Shown here piece by piece: positions 20,441 through 30,741 of a stretch of DNA of 59,669 nt (position 1 is its first letter; every line of letters begins with the position of its first letter). Under the pieces are notes generated by a model. It did not search any database. It was not told where the DNA came from and worked only from the letters and a program-made list of their open reading frames with translations. Source of the stretch: Endotrypanum monterogeii (taxonomy: Eukaryota; Euglenozoa; Kinetoplastea; Trypanosomatida; Trypanosomatidae); the NCBI GenBank assembly GCA_000333855.2, contig CM007319.1, positions 504,055 through 563,723 on the forward strand, in the 5' to 3' direction. Position numbers and translations under genes: made by a program.

Positions 20441-23400
20441 ATGTCATTAAGAAGTATGACTGCATAAGCGGACTACGGCGTACAGTGCGCCAGGGGAGGT
20501 TGGAGGGGAAACCAACAAGAAGGGAAGAGATCAGGAGATTACCAGCGAACATCTCATGGTAACTGTGAGGGAATAAAGGGGCGCGAGGCTGCTTCGTGGT
20601 TGTCGATCGCTTCATGTTCCTTCTTTTTTTGGTTTTGTTTTCCTTTCCGTTATTCCCCAACGCCAAGTGTCCACGGAGACATCTACATTTGTTCACCGCG
20701 GAGGTGGGATCAAGCAGACGCGCATTAGCGCATAATCTTTGTCTGTCTCTGTGTGTGTGAGTGAGTGAGTCGGGTGGATGGGAGTGGGGTGAGTATGTAG
20801 GGGAAGGGGAGAGAGGGGATGGGTAGGTGTGTGTGTGTGTTACTGTAGGAAAGGTATATCTGTGAAGCAGGGGTGACGAAGCGTATCGATCGGTCTAGCC
20901 TCCTTTGGAGAAAACACGACACACGCGATTCACACATATACACGCACACACAGACGCAAATATGCGCATAGGCAACCAGAGTTGAGTGCGCTACCCGTAG
21001 CGCAACCATTACATGTCTCACTACCTTTCATTTTTTTTTGTCTTCCCTTGTTGCAGTTGTCGTAGGTGTCTAGCCCAATCCACGACAAAGGTTTGTCTGA
21101 ACGCGCGTACAAACACACACACACACGCACACACACACACGGATGCGACAAACATACAAAATGACAGTGGGCCCAAACGTACACCAAGATGAAGTAAGAG
21201 AGGAGCATCGACGGGATGGGAGGGGGGAGGAGTTAGAGGGAGGGTATTTTTTTCCCTCTGATAAGCCAACGGCTAGCACACGAATATCTAGGAGAGAAAA
21301 AACGCTATGCGCAGTTCCGCACACACACACACACACACGCTCCACTCTTCAAACCTCGCCTTTTCCCTCCTCTCTCTCCCTGCACGCTCATGCTCGTTCA
21401 GCTTCTTCGGCGACGAGTTCACTTATCTGTGCTTTTTTTTTATTATTATTATTGTCCTTCCTTTAGCGCACTCTTCCCTCTCTATTCCAACCGTTGCCGT
21501 GGGCTTGCAGGGGGCAGCTGAGTGGGGGTGGGGTGGGGGAGGAGTGGAGGAGGAGAAAGGGGAACTGGTGTTTTTTTTATATATTGAAATTTGGACTCCT
21601 TTTTTTTTTAAAGTGTGGTTTAGTGGAGTTCTTCTCCAAAATACACACACACGCGCGCACTTCCATGCACGTGTGTGCTCATCTACGGCACTTACACAGC
21701 GTCTACACCGCTGCATACAATAAGGTTCCTCACCCTCCCAGCTTCCTTCGCTTTCCCGAGGGTTACTGCTGCTCTACACTGACTGACAAAACGAAATGAC
21801 TCAGACACATCTTCAAGTCACTGAAGTGAAGTGCGATGCATAGGATACTGTGTCTCGTGGATGTTGTCGACTGATACTCTCAGGAAAGGCTACGCAGAGG
21901 GGGGGGGGAGTGGAAGAGGGGACGAGGGGGGAGACCTGTTATGCACCTTTGCTTTAGCTGTACGTGCATTTGGAGACGCGTGAGACATGCTTTCTCGTGT
22001 TTGCTTTTTTTTTTTTCGACGATTGGGGGGGGGGGAGGGAGGGGAGGAGAAAAGAGGGGGAGACAGGAAACCAAACACAAACACACACACACACACACAT
22101 ACATACACACAGGGTAGAGGAGGAACCGAGAAAAGAAGGCTTGAGGGTTTGTGGAGGCGGGGACTGCGCAACTACCCGCTGTTCCCTCCCTCCCACCTAC
22201 TCAAACACACACATCGTAACCGAAACCCCATAACATATGGGCAGCTGTTTTGTCCCTCTCGCAGATGTGTTGACACACACACACACACACAAACAAAAAA
22301 AAAAAAAGAAGGATGCAGTTGGCAAGAGCGCAGCAGTACGGTGATTCGATTTCGTCCCTCTCCTCTCCTTTTTCCCTTCTCCAGACTTCAGCCCCAGTGT
22401 GTCGCACGTGAGCAAAGGGTGCGTGTCGGCAGGGAGGGAGAGGGAGAGATTTATCATCATGTAAAGCATATGCCGGCCCGGAATTTTTTTTTGGGGGGTT
22501 GCGGGTAGCGACGGTGTGACGGAAGATACAAAACAAAAAAAAACATGGTTGGGTGGTGAAGGGGGGGGGGGAAGGGTACTGGGAAATGGGTAGAAAACAA
22601 AAACAAAAAACAAGAAAAAGAAGAAATAATAATCAAGAACGTCGGTTGTTGATGCCCTGTTATAAGAAAACAGCAACAAGGAGGGGATACGGGGTGGGAG
22701 GGGGGAGTCAACTAAACTACTGAGGAGAGACATACATACACACCTACGCATACAGACAGAGACGTAACACGCGAATGCAGGCACATACCAATACAGGGTA
22801 AAGAAAGAGGGGAGGGAAAGCAACTGGGATTCGGTGGAGCATATGAGGCGGTACACACACACATACACCCTCACATACGCACACACACACACACAAACCC
22901 CAAACCCATGCGCTTTCATTCCAGCTCGCTGAAAGCCAAAGCGGCGAGAGCAGCACCAGAAAATACCCTCGCGGCTGGCTGAAGTGCTGGCAGGCGTAAA
23001 GGAAGGGGACATTTGATCAAAGGAATTCTGGACAAAAACAAAAGCGAGTGACGGGGAGAGCAGGAGAAAAAAAAAAGAAGAAGCTGGTTAGGCACGCGGA
23101 AAAGCGTGCTGCATGCCGGTCAAGAGGCCGCGATGTATCCTCGATAGCCCACATGCCATGAGACCACTGAGCACACTCAAATTTTCACTCCCCATTTGAG
23201 AAAAGAAAAATTCGTCTCCAGCACCCGGCTCTGCCCTCTTCCAGCGTTCTGAAAGGCACCAGACGAGCCTGATACCAACACCTGCAAGGTGAACTGTTGG
23301 GTGGGTGGGTGGGAAGAAAGCAATCGATCCACAGGGAGGGGAAAGCAACAGATGGGGTGTTAGAGGTGTAGAGTCACACGCAGGCCAGTGCAGCGCATGA

Positions 23401-23809
23401 ACCATGAGCACCGCTTGAGGGCAGTGCATGGGTGACTCTCAGAGTGGTGTAGCGAGAGGTGGGAGCGGGGGGGGGATAAACACACAGACGAACGGAGAGA
23501 AAAACAAAAAAAAATCTCAGAAAAGGGCGTAATGCAGGGACAGCTCGTGCGGCTTCCTGGAGAAGCACGTCGGTGGAGCCAAGGCTAACGTAGACAACAT
23601 CAACACGATCATGGACCTTAGGTTTCTCTGGGTTTAGGGGGAGTCACAAGAGAGCAGAGACAAATAGAAAAGGGGAAAAAAAGAGCGAAGCAGAAGGGGG
23701 CTGAAAAGCAGCGGTGAGGCATAAAAACACGCGGGGTGAGAACTAAGCCATCGAATATAGAAATATGTAAATATGTACACACACATTTAAACATGGAGGG
23801 GGAGGTGCT

Positions 23810-23853
23810 AAATACATACACACACACACAGATATATATATATATATATATAT
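23810..23853. repeat. (CA)n then (TA)n tract
   Basis: A CA-rich run to about 23830 is followed by TA units at 23832-23853. Confidence 0.9.
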
Positions 23854-24290
23854 GTTTATATGCATACATATATTGAATGCCATGAAGAATTTCCACCTCT
23901 TGCCACTCGAAAAAAAAAAGAAAGAGATGGCTATCACTGCTTTCTGAACTCAGCAGTTACTTCCACAATGGCTCCTTCAGTGTCCTTAAGGCTTACCCCC
24001 CTACATGCAGTCACTTTTTTTTATCCTGCGGAGGAGGGAGGGCGAACAAGACGATCTTTTATCTAGCATTTTTTTCTTTTCATGGTAATCACATACCACA
24101 TGCTTCCACTTCTGCTCTCCCTCTTCATTCCCGCCGAACTCGTCAGCTGCCTGGAGGCAGAGCTGTATTAATCCGATTTTTTTTTGTTTCATCACATTAG
24201 CATGACAGTGCAGGATTTTATTCTTTTTTGTTGAAGTGGGGTGGGGGGGTGCAGAATACCCTTCATTCCTCCTCTCCACCACCCCCCCCC

Positions 24291-26093
24291 TCAGCGTTGG
24301 TGCATAAGCGCCCGCAGCTGGCTTACCACAGCAGTCGAGTCGCCTTGTTTGCCTGTAATGTGAATGGATTGCGGCCGCTGTTGTTGTACAGAGTCTCGTT
24401 CTCGTTGCTGTTGTCGGCTGCCACTGCTTCGTTGATGTTCGTGGTCATCTCCATTCTTTTCTCTTCCAACAGATGCATTCGTGCGGTTCAGGCTTGCACC
24501 TGTCCGTTGCTGCTGTTGTTGTGGATGCGTGCTCATGGCTGTGGAAAATACCGTTGGCGGGATGGGCCGCGTGCTGAAGGGCTCCAGGTGCGACGCTACT
24601 GCGCTGCTTGTTGCATTGGTTTGGAAGAAAAGCGCGGCTGAGCTGCTGAGCTGGTTGTACTGGCGTTGGTGTTTCTCCGTAGAATTGTCTTTCGCTGATG
24701 AGCCCCTTGGCGCATTCCGCGAGGTCGCGCCCGTGGTGACAGCCAGCAGGGCTTTCGTTGTCGCTTTGCTAGTCGATGCTTCTTGTCGTCGTTTCGCATC
24801 GATCTCGTTGTCGTACAGCGGGTCACCGGTGTGACTCAGCCCGATAGTCCCTCTTGCCCACTCCGCACCATCGTCGTCGCCGTCGTCATCCCTGCGGCGA
24901 GGGCGGTCCGCTTGGCCTCCCTGTCGAGGTGGCCCTTTGGGTCGACGGAGCTGGGGTTTGCGTTGCTGCTGCATCACTTCGTAGTGCTGATGCATCGCTT
25001 TGGGCTTCTCTCTGCTCTGCTCGTCCAACTGTGCCTCTTCATGTGTTTTCCGCCATCGAGCACCGTGATGGCGGCACCCGCTCTTACGAGAACAAGGCCT
25101 GCCATCATCGACGTCGTGACTGAAGGGACACTGATCACCGCGCGAACACTTTCCTTGAAGTTTGTCACAGCACAAGCGCGTCTTCCATAACTCTACCTCT
25201 TCCATATCGGAGGGGATCGCGTGGCTGTTCGAGACCGACTCTCTCGCAAGTCTTGCTTCAGCAGGCGCGGGGGCGGCGGCTTTTACAGTTGATGTCGAGG
25301 TCTTCCACGGCTTCTGGTCCCTCGTGTTCGCTTCCCCACTAGTGCAAGCTTCCTGTTGTTGCTTGGCCAGCTCTTCGAGCCGCCGCTCCGCAGCGAGAAT
25401 TAGCGGCGTGCCAGAGTCCAACCGCAGCACCTCCTTCAAGACCTCCATCGTCTGCATCAGCCCCTCGTCATCGACCTGTCCCACCGGATCCTTGAAGGGG
25501 ATGGGGCACAATGCGATATCTGGGTGAGAGCACTTGTCTGGAGAGTCATCGATGATGATCGTGTTGACGCTGTGGAAGCTTTGCGGATACCGGTCAAAAA
25601 TAACCTGCAGATTCTTCTCTGTTCCATACGGATTCTCGGCCGACGGCTTAGGTACACACGCATCACGAAAAAATGTGAAAAGTAGCAGATCTCGGTAGTT
25701 CCCGAACACGTGATCGATGATGGGGTCTGACGATCGCTGAAGACCGCTTGTCCACACCGCCACGACAAAGTTGGAGAACACAAACTTGAGAAAATCAACA
25801 ACATTGGGACGCAGTACGAAGCTCCCCCGTCCGCGGGCCACGAGGACACCATTGAGATCTAGGACCAAAAGAAAGGCCCGACGGAGAGCGGAGAGCGGAA
25901 CCGTCACCTCATACCCGTTTCGTGTCTCCACTGTTGCGCGATCTTGATCTTCATCAATATCCGTAACGACGCCAATGGAGTAGCGGGTGTCAGTGACACG
26001 CACGCGCACGTACTGATTGATTTCGAAGCGCTCGCGCCTCATGTAGGGTGATTCCCTTTCCTCGAGAGACATCGACGGTGTGTCGATACTCAT
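24291..26093 (-). CDS. FCP1/SCP-like HAD domain protein with CCCH zinc finger
   Basis: This 600-residue protein combines three parts. Residues 25-70 look like a small SH3/Tudor-type beta barrel (QYVRVRV ... GVVTDID ... ATVETRNGYEV). Residues 74-225 form an NLI-interacting-factor/FCP1-type HAD domain, with motif I as DLNGVL (79-84), motif II as WTSG (114-117), Lys160 in KNLQVIF and motif IV as DDSP (182-185). A CCCH zinc finger follows (Cys308 or 309, Cys316, Cys322, His326), then a long Gln/Arg/Ser-rich, apparently disordered tail. Family members dephosphorylate Ser/Thr, classically in the RNA polymerase II tail. Here the second motif I Asp is Asn (Asn81), so catalysis may be altered. The zinc finger suggests RNA binding. 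The ATG at 26093 follows an AG by only two bases; Met8 or Met18 are alternative starts. Confidence 0.88.
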   Translation of the reverse strand: MSIDTPSMSLEERESPYMRRERFEINQYVRVRVTDTRYSIGVVTDIDEDQDRATVETRNGYEVTVPLSALRRAFLLVLDLNGVLVARGRGSFVLRPNVVDFLKFVFSNFVVAVWTSGLQRSSDPIIDHVFGNYRDLLLFTFFRDACVPKPSAENPYGTEKNLQVIFDRYPQSFHSVNTIIIDDSPDKCSHPDIALCPIPFKDPVGQVDDEGLMQTMEVLKEVLRLDSGTPLILAAERRLEELAKQQQEACTSGEANTRDQKPWKTSTSTVKAAAPAPAEARLARESVSNSHAIPSDMEEVELWKTRLCCDKLQGKCSRGDQCPFSHDVDDGRPCSRKSGCRHHGARWRKTHEEAQLDEQSREKPKAMHQHYEVMQQQRKPQLRRPKGPPRQGGQADRPRRRDDDGDDDGAEWARGTIGLSHTGDPLYDNEIDAKRRQEASTSKATTKALLAVTTGATSRNAPRGSSAKDNSTEKHQRQYNQLSSSAALFFQTNATSSAVASHLEPFSTRPIPPTVFSTAMSTHPQQQQQRTGASLNRTNASVGREKNGDDHEHQRSSGSRQQQRERDSVQQQRPQSIHITGKQGDSTAVVSQLRALMHQR

Positions 26094-26362
26094 ACCTAGA
26101 TAATAATAATAAAATATAAAAAAACAGTAGTACAGCTTGGAATAGATGTGTGTATAAACATGTGTGTGTGTGCGTGTGTGTTCCCAGTGATGCAGAAGGT
26201 ACGTAGAGTAGGGTGATTTCGAGATATTTGATGTGACATATAGTTCTAAGGCTTCAGTCATATTTCTCCTCAACTTCAAAGGTAGCCGCGAGGCGACCCA
26301 CTCAATAAAAAAAAGACGCTGTCAATAACTGAAAAACCACCGTTCGATACAGTCACGATCCC

Positions 26363-26513
26363 TCGACGCGGACTGGAGCTCTCCGTGCATACACCTGTAG
26401 TCGTGTCCATCTTTGTACCAGGTAACAAGGACAAAACGTGTCGGTGATTGCACCCACATCAACCCACTAAGACCCCCCCTTTTTTTTTCTCGGAGGGTGT
26501 ATTCGAGCAACAG
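26363..26513 (-). repeat. Dispersed element, copy A
   Basis: Read on the minus strand, this matches 49223-49345 on the plus strand. Shared landmarks in order are TGTTGCTCG-ATACACCC, an A-run with G-run, GACACG, and CTGGTACAAAGATGG. In the best 43-base stretch 36 positions agree. Both copies keep an open frame with the peptide TRFV-V-WYKDGH. It may be a fragment of a degenerate retroposon (SIDER-like), but I cannot confirm the family. Confidence 0.7.
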
Positions 26514-26994
26514 AGAAGGATTTGAAAGTCAGAGGAGTGTTGCTGTAGTAGCAGGACACTGTATGCCAAGATCACTACGTCTCATCTATCTACAGTGCCC
26601 AGACACCAGATATCCACGCCAAGTCCATCCTATGCTTTCCTCTGGATCATTTCGATGTCTCCCACTGCCCCCTTTTCCTTTCTACCTTTCCACGCCCTCT
26701 CATGTGGTTCCCTCACTTTTTTTTGGACGGCAACAACCTGTCTTGCACCCTCCGGTAGATTGCACGCACCACCCGATGTCGGTGCTGAAGGAGGACGCAG
26801 AGGAAGGGGGGGGGTACTTGAAAAGGAGAGTACATGTGCATACGTGTGCAAGCCAGAAACGGCTGTTGATCAAAAAAAAAAAAACATGTGGGAACAAAGT
26901 TTACCCGTACACCGTTTCATGTTAGTCGATAATCACGTATGCATGCACTCCCAGCGTGATAAGAAGCGGTGTGGATGTGTATCATAGCGGGAAA

Positions 26995-27001
<7 letters not shown>

Positions 27002-27034
<33 letters not shown>
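27002..27034. repeat. (TA)n tract
   Basis: About 16 uninterrupted TA units, 358 bases beyond the end of the CxxC membrane protein gene. Confidence 0.95.
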
Positions 27035-27037
<3 letters not shown>

Positions 27038-27391
27038 TTTGATAAGCAGAACAGCTGAGGACAGCGATGACCAAGGGCAAGTTCAGGTACTCCCCACGAT
27101 ACACAACACAGACACTTTCACACGAAAAAGTATTACATCTTCTGCAGCTCACCCCCACCCCATTTGTTTTGGCCAACCGTTACGCTGTCCTCGGAAATTA
27201 TTATTATTTTTTGTTGTTGTTGGAGGGGGGGGGGGGCGGAGGTAACAGCAGCGGCAACAAAAAAATTGTCTATCCCTTTATATACTCTCGATCTGTCCTT
27301 TATTGTGTGTGTCTCACAGGCCATCTGCTTCCACTCTCTGATCTTTTCTTCCGCCCACCTTCTTTATTTGACGTCGACGTTTGGGACTTCG

Positions 27392-29584
27392 TCACCAGTA
27401 GCTCACGCGCTGAGCACGGTTCCAGGTTAGTTGAGCAGTGCACAGTACTAGAAAAAATGCGGGAATAAGGGGAGTCTCCAGCTCTGACCGTATGCAGTTC
27501 CACAACCCAATAACCGTGTCGACGAGCAACGACAACATCCACCACGCCCGCCCCGTGGACGACGCACTGCGGCGATACCACCCATGACGACTCAAGGTGC
27601 GGGACACATCACCGAAATACGTTCTGGTGTAGGACGACACCAGCTCGGTGGCCAAATCGTGAAAGGTAACTACTTTCCGGTACTCTGGATGCATCTCCAT
27701 GCTTGAACTCGGCGCTGGCGAGGTGGCAGCTGCGTTGGAGCTATTTCCCTCTCCCCCCTCTTCCCCACGCCGGCGCCTCTCCACCCGCTCCTGCAACTCT
27801 TGGTTCTTTTTCAAAATGCGGCTTAGTTGCGACTTGCCCATAAATGCGAACTGCACAACCCCGTGTCCTACCAGTTCCGAGAACATACTCGTCAGAGCGT
27901 CCTCTACAGTTGCTGCGTCCGATACTTGACGGAGAGGGACACGAATCGGGGTGAACTGATTCCGTGGCAGTAGCTCGCGTTCGAGATCCGTGCGGTGTGA
28001 TCTGTATTGGGAGTTGAGACTATAGAAGCGCGCGACATCTGTCCCATCGTCGTCGTCGTCGTCACCGCCATCGGTGCTGCCACCACCAAAAAAATGACCG
28101 TTGGTGTCGGCGGTGCGGAGAACTGCTTCTCTCGTGTACCTCAATCTCGCGTAGATGTCTAACGACGGCACCAAATCAAAGACGCGTGTGTTGGTGGTGC
28201 GCATGAAAAAGGTAACTGGACTGCAGCCTACCATGCTGACGTGAGGCCGACTGCACAGCGTTTTGAAAAGCCCGGGAAGCAGGTCGAATGCTCGGTCGTA
28301 AGCGGCGCAGCTGGCACAGTTGGGGGTAGTGTGGTAGACAATGGCTGTTGGGAGAATACGAGGAAGGGCTTGCTGACGCGCACCGCCACTGCCGCGCGAC
28401 GGTGGTTCGGGATGATCAAACAACAAAAAAACGCGGGCCCGATCCAGCATTGGCGGTCCGGTGAAATCACTTACCTTAATGAAGGGAAGAAATGGCTTCG
28501 ATGGCGATCGCGGTGCCTGCATCAGATTTCTCGACTCCGATCTATTCGTACCGCTGAAGGACACCATGTCATCTTGAGCTGATGCATCGTCACTCTCTCG
28601 CACGACTTCTTGCGTCGCGGTATCCCACATGTATTGCACGGCGCGCAGGAAGTCGGCGACATCGCGGTCAAACGAATTTGAATGTGCAGAATTGAGATTG
28701 TATGAGCGCACCACGATGGAGGCGGGCACATTTTTCCTGTAATAGGCCATTGCACGCCTTAGCGTGGCCTCGCTGACGATAAGATGCGGCAACGCTTCAA
28801 GGGTGCGATTTGCATACCGTCGGTACTCGTTGAGGACTCTTCGCTGAAGACACACAGGATCGGTGTCACACGCTTCATCTAGGCTTTTCACCTCCTCTTC
28901 ATTTGCTATGATCGGCCGCGGCCCCTCGCTGTTCGGGGGCAGCAGGTCTGCTGTGAGATTGAGGTCGAGAATATCGGCGACACTGCTCAGCACAGAACTA
29001 TACTCCTGCGGGTGCATGCCGATCGTGTGGCGAACGCGCACAACTCGACGAATTTCTGTTTTGAGTGCCATAAAATCTTCGAAGTTGTCGTAGAACACAT
29101 ACTTTTCGCGGATGCCTCGAGCACGGCGCCACAGTTCCGATAGCGGCCTCCTGTGGGACTCGCGATCCTCTCGCGAGAGCCTCACATCATCGAGGATGGA
29201 GCTGAACCTATCGGAAACACAGCGGACCAGGCGATCGTGCTGTGACCACACCCCCATCGCTGCACCCAAATAAAAGGAGAGAGAAAGGGCTGGGCAGTAC
29301 AAACGTTTGTCATCGAAGGATCGTTGCGCTGTCAATGCATCGGTGTTCGACAAGGGATTTATATGGCTCCCAACAATTTCAGCCGAAACGTCGGTGTTCG
29401 ATGGAGGAGATCCGCCTTGCGTAGCTTCAACGAATCGAACCGAGACGCTCATAAGGATTAGGCTGACAAGAAGAGAAGCCACGCGCCAAGAGCAGCGGGC
29501 TCCCCCGGGGAAACGTGGATCGCTGACAGGGATCCAGGAGTGGTGGCGTCGTCCACGAGGTAGCATGGGCACCCCAGCCAACAT
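27392..29584 (-). CDS. Membrane-anchored protein with thioredoxin-like CxxC motif
   Basis: This 730-residue protein is of unrecognised family. A hydrophobic stretch at about 35-52 looks like a signal anchor. Two hydrophobic segments near the C-terminus (about 672-688 and 700-718) could span the membrane. In between, PTAIVYHTTPNCASCAAYDRAF (412-433) has the hydrophobic strand, CxxC and helix order of a thioredoxin-like active site (Cys423, Cys426). It is followed by a second strand near 447-460. Low-complexity acidic (DDDDDDGTD) and Arg/Glu-rich patches lie in the C-terminal third. A luminal redox or protein-folding role is possible but unproven. The open frame extends to 29644, but that codon is GTG; the first ATG is 29584, with Met7 as an alternative. 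Confidence 0.85.
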   Translation of the reverse strand: MLAGVPMLPRGRRHHSWIPVSDPRFPGGARCSWRVASLLVSLILMSVSVRFVEATQGGSPPSNTDVSAEIVGSHINPLSNTDALTAQRSFDDKRLYCPALSLSFYLGAAMGVWSQHDRLVRCVSDRFSSILDDVRLSREDRESHRRPLSELWRRARGIREKYVFYDNFEDFMALKTEIRRVVRVRHTIGMHPQEYSSVLSSVADILDLNLTADLLPPNSEGPRPIIANEEEVKSLDEACDTDPVCLQRRVLNEYRRYANRTLEALPHLIVSEATLRRAMAYYRKNVPASIVVRSYNLNSAHSNSFDRDVADFLRAVQYMWDTATQEVVRESDDASAQDDMVSFSGTNRSESRNLMQAPRSPSKPFLPFIKVSDFTGPPMLDRARVFLLFDHPEPPSRGSGGARQQALPRILPTAIVYHTTPNCASCAAYDRAFDLLPGLFKTLCSRPHVSMVGCSPVTFFMRTTNTRVFDLVPSLDIYARLRYTREAVLRTADTNGHFFGGGSTDGGDDDDDDGTDVARFYSLNSQYRSHRTDLERELLPRNQFTPIRVPLRQVSDAATVEDALTSMFSELVGHGVVQFAFMGKSQLSRILKKNQELQERVERRRRGEEGGEGNSSNAAATSPAPSSSMEMHPEYRKVVTFHDLATELVSSYTRTYFGDVSRTLSRHGWYRRSASSTGRAWWMLSLLVDTVIGLWNCIRSELETPLIPAFFLVLCTAQLTWNRAQRVSYW

Positions 29585-30741
29585 CGCACAAGGTTCCGAT
29601 GTCTTTTTTTCTTCCTCTTCTTGATGTCTCCTCAGTTTAGACACAGACTCCTACTGCGGAGCTTCTGTAGCCGTGGTGCGCACTTGCAGTTTCTCAAGGA
29701 TTGTTATGACAGGGGAGTCTGTATGCAGACTCTCACACCCCACACCCCTACACCCTCGAAAAATAAAAAAATGTCTGTCTCCCCCTGAAAATACAAGGTA
29801 GGAGAAAAAAGGGGGGGGCGGGTAGTCGGAAAAGGGAATGCAGCGGCAGGGTTTCTCCGCTTCTTATGTTCGGGGAGGAGGGGGAGATAACAGCGGTACC
29901 GGGTGCTGCTTGATCCAGACCTGTATTCGCCATATTGAATGGTTTGTGAAGAGTAGAGAGGGGAGGGGAAGATCGAAGCAGTTGACAGCGTTGGGGTGGG
30001 TGACACTGGCGGGGGTGAGGTGTGTGCACTTACGTGCGGGTCATACACAGGCCCTTATGTACCTTGTGATGGGGAGACCGGTCTTCGTGTTAGTAGTGTT
30101 ATTTAAAATCCAGCAGCAGGAAGGAGGAGGCAATGGCCCAAGCACATCGAGTGACATTTCTACTATACTTTTTGTGAAGTAAAAAAAAAAAAATTACGTC
30201 TTGTCCCCCGAGCTGTACGCGCTCACTCCCTCTACCCCCCCCTCCTATTGGCAGAGGGCCTTGCACAGACGCCCACAGGGTGAATTATTACGTGTAGCAC
30301 TAGAGGGGCTTCGAGTGAACCAAACGAGCCCCCACCCCCCTATTCCCGCCCCGCATTTTGTTTGCCAAGGACGCATCACGTCGGGGTGATGCAAAGACAA
30401 AGCGCCTCTTGTCTAGGAAGAGTCAGAGACACCATGTGCTGCTTTTCTCAAGGGTAGGCTCCTAGGCTGCGTGGCGTCGCAACCACCTGCAACAGTGAGG
30501 ATGTTTGAAGCCCAGTTTTCCTGACAAGAGGACGTCTCGGGGTACATTGAGCGTGTCTCAGCTAACTATCCGAGCCCAGTCGTTGGTCGAGGAGAGGCTG
30601 AGGCAGTTCCTGAGAGGTATACCGCCTGGGGGTTGATACGAAGGCCATGACTGTGATGTGATTAGAGAGAGAGGTGTGTGTGTGTGTGTGTGTCAGAGGG
30701 GGAGGAGGGGAGGGAGGTAGGCCCTCGCACTATTTTAAACC
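29585..30741. other. Intergenic region
   Basis: This 1.16-kb region holds purine-rich runs on the plus strand, an A12 run near 30181 and a unique, moderately GC-rich block at about 30390-30660. A (TG)n tract of about ten units lies near 30674-30693. I see no gene. Confidence 0.6.

Larger units (their letters stand above)
17862..24290. other. 6.4-kb gene-poor interval upstream of arginase
   Basis: No gene can be supported here on either strand. It contains four (TA)n tracts, many (CA)n/(TG)n tracts and long purine runs on the plus strand (pyrimidine in the transcribed sense). There are blocks of more complex unique sequence at about 18.65-18.9, 19.0-20.3 and 23.1-23.6 kb. The longest frames (for example 22197-23012 minus and 19278-19763 minus) are low complexity or show no domain. 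It would have to be a very long 3' UTR/leader, non-coding RNA, or the remains of lost genes. Confidence 0.6.
26094..27391. other. Intergenic region with dispersed repeat and (TA)n tract
   Basis: This contains the minus-strand copy of the dispersed element (26363-26513), a long (TA)n tract at 27002-27034 and purine-rich runs. No gene is supported. A frame across 26413-26925 on plus is mostly low complexity. Confidence 0.6.

Noticed and set aside
22197..23012. 271-codon minus-strand frame in the arginase upstream gap
   Set aside because: The translation is microsatellite-derived (VCVCV, FFFF, PPPP runs) and starts inside repeats; not a credible protein.
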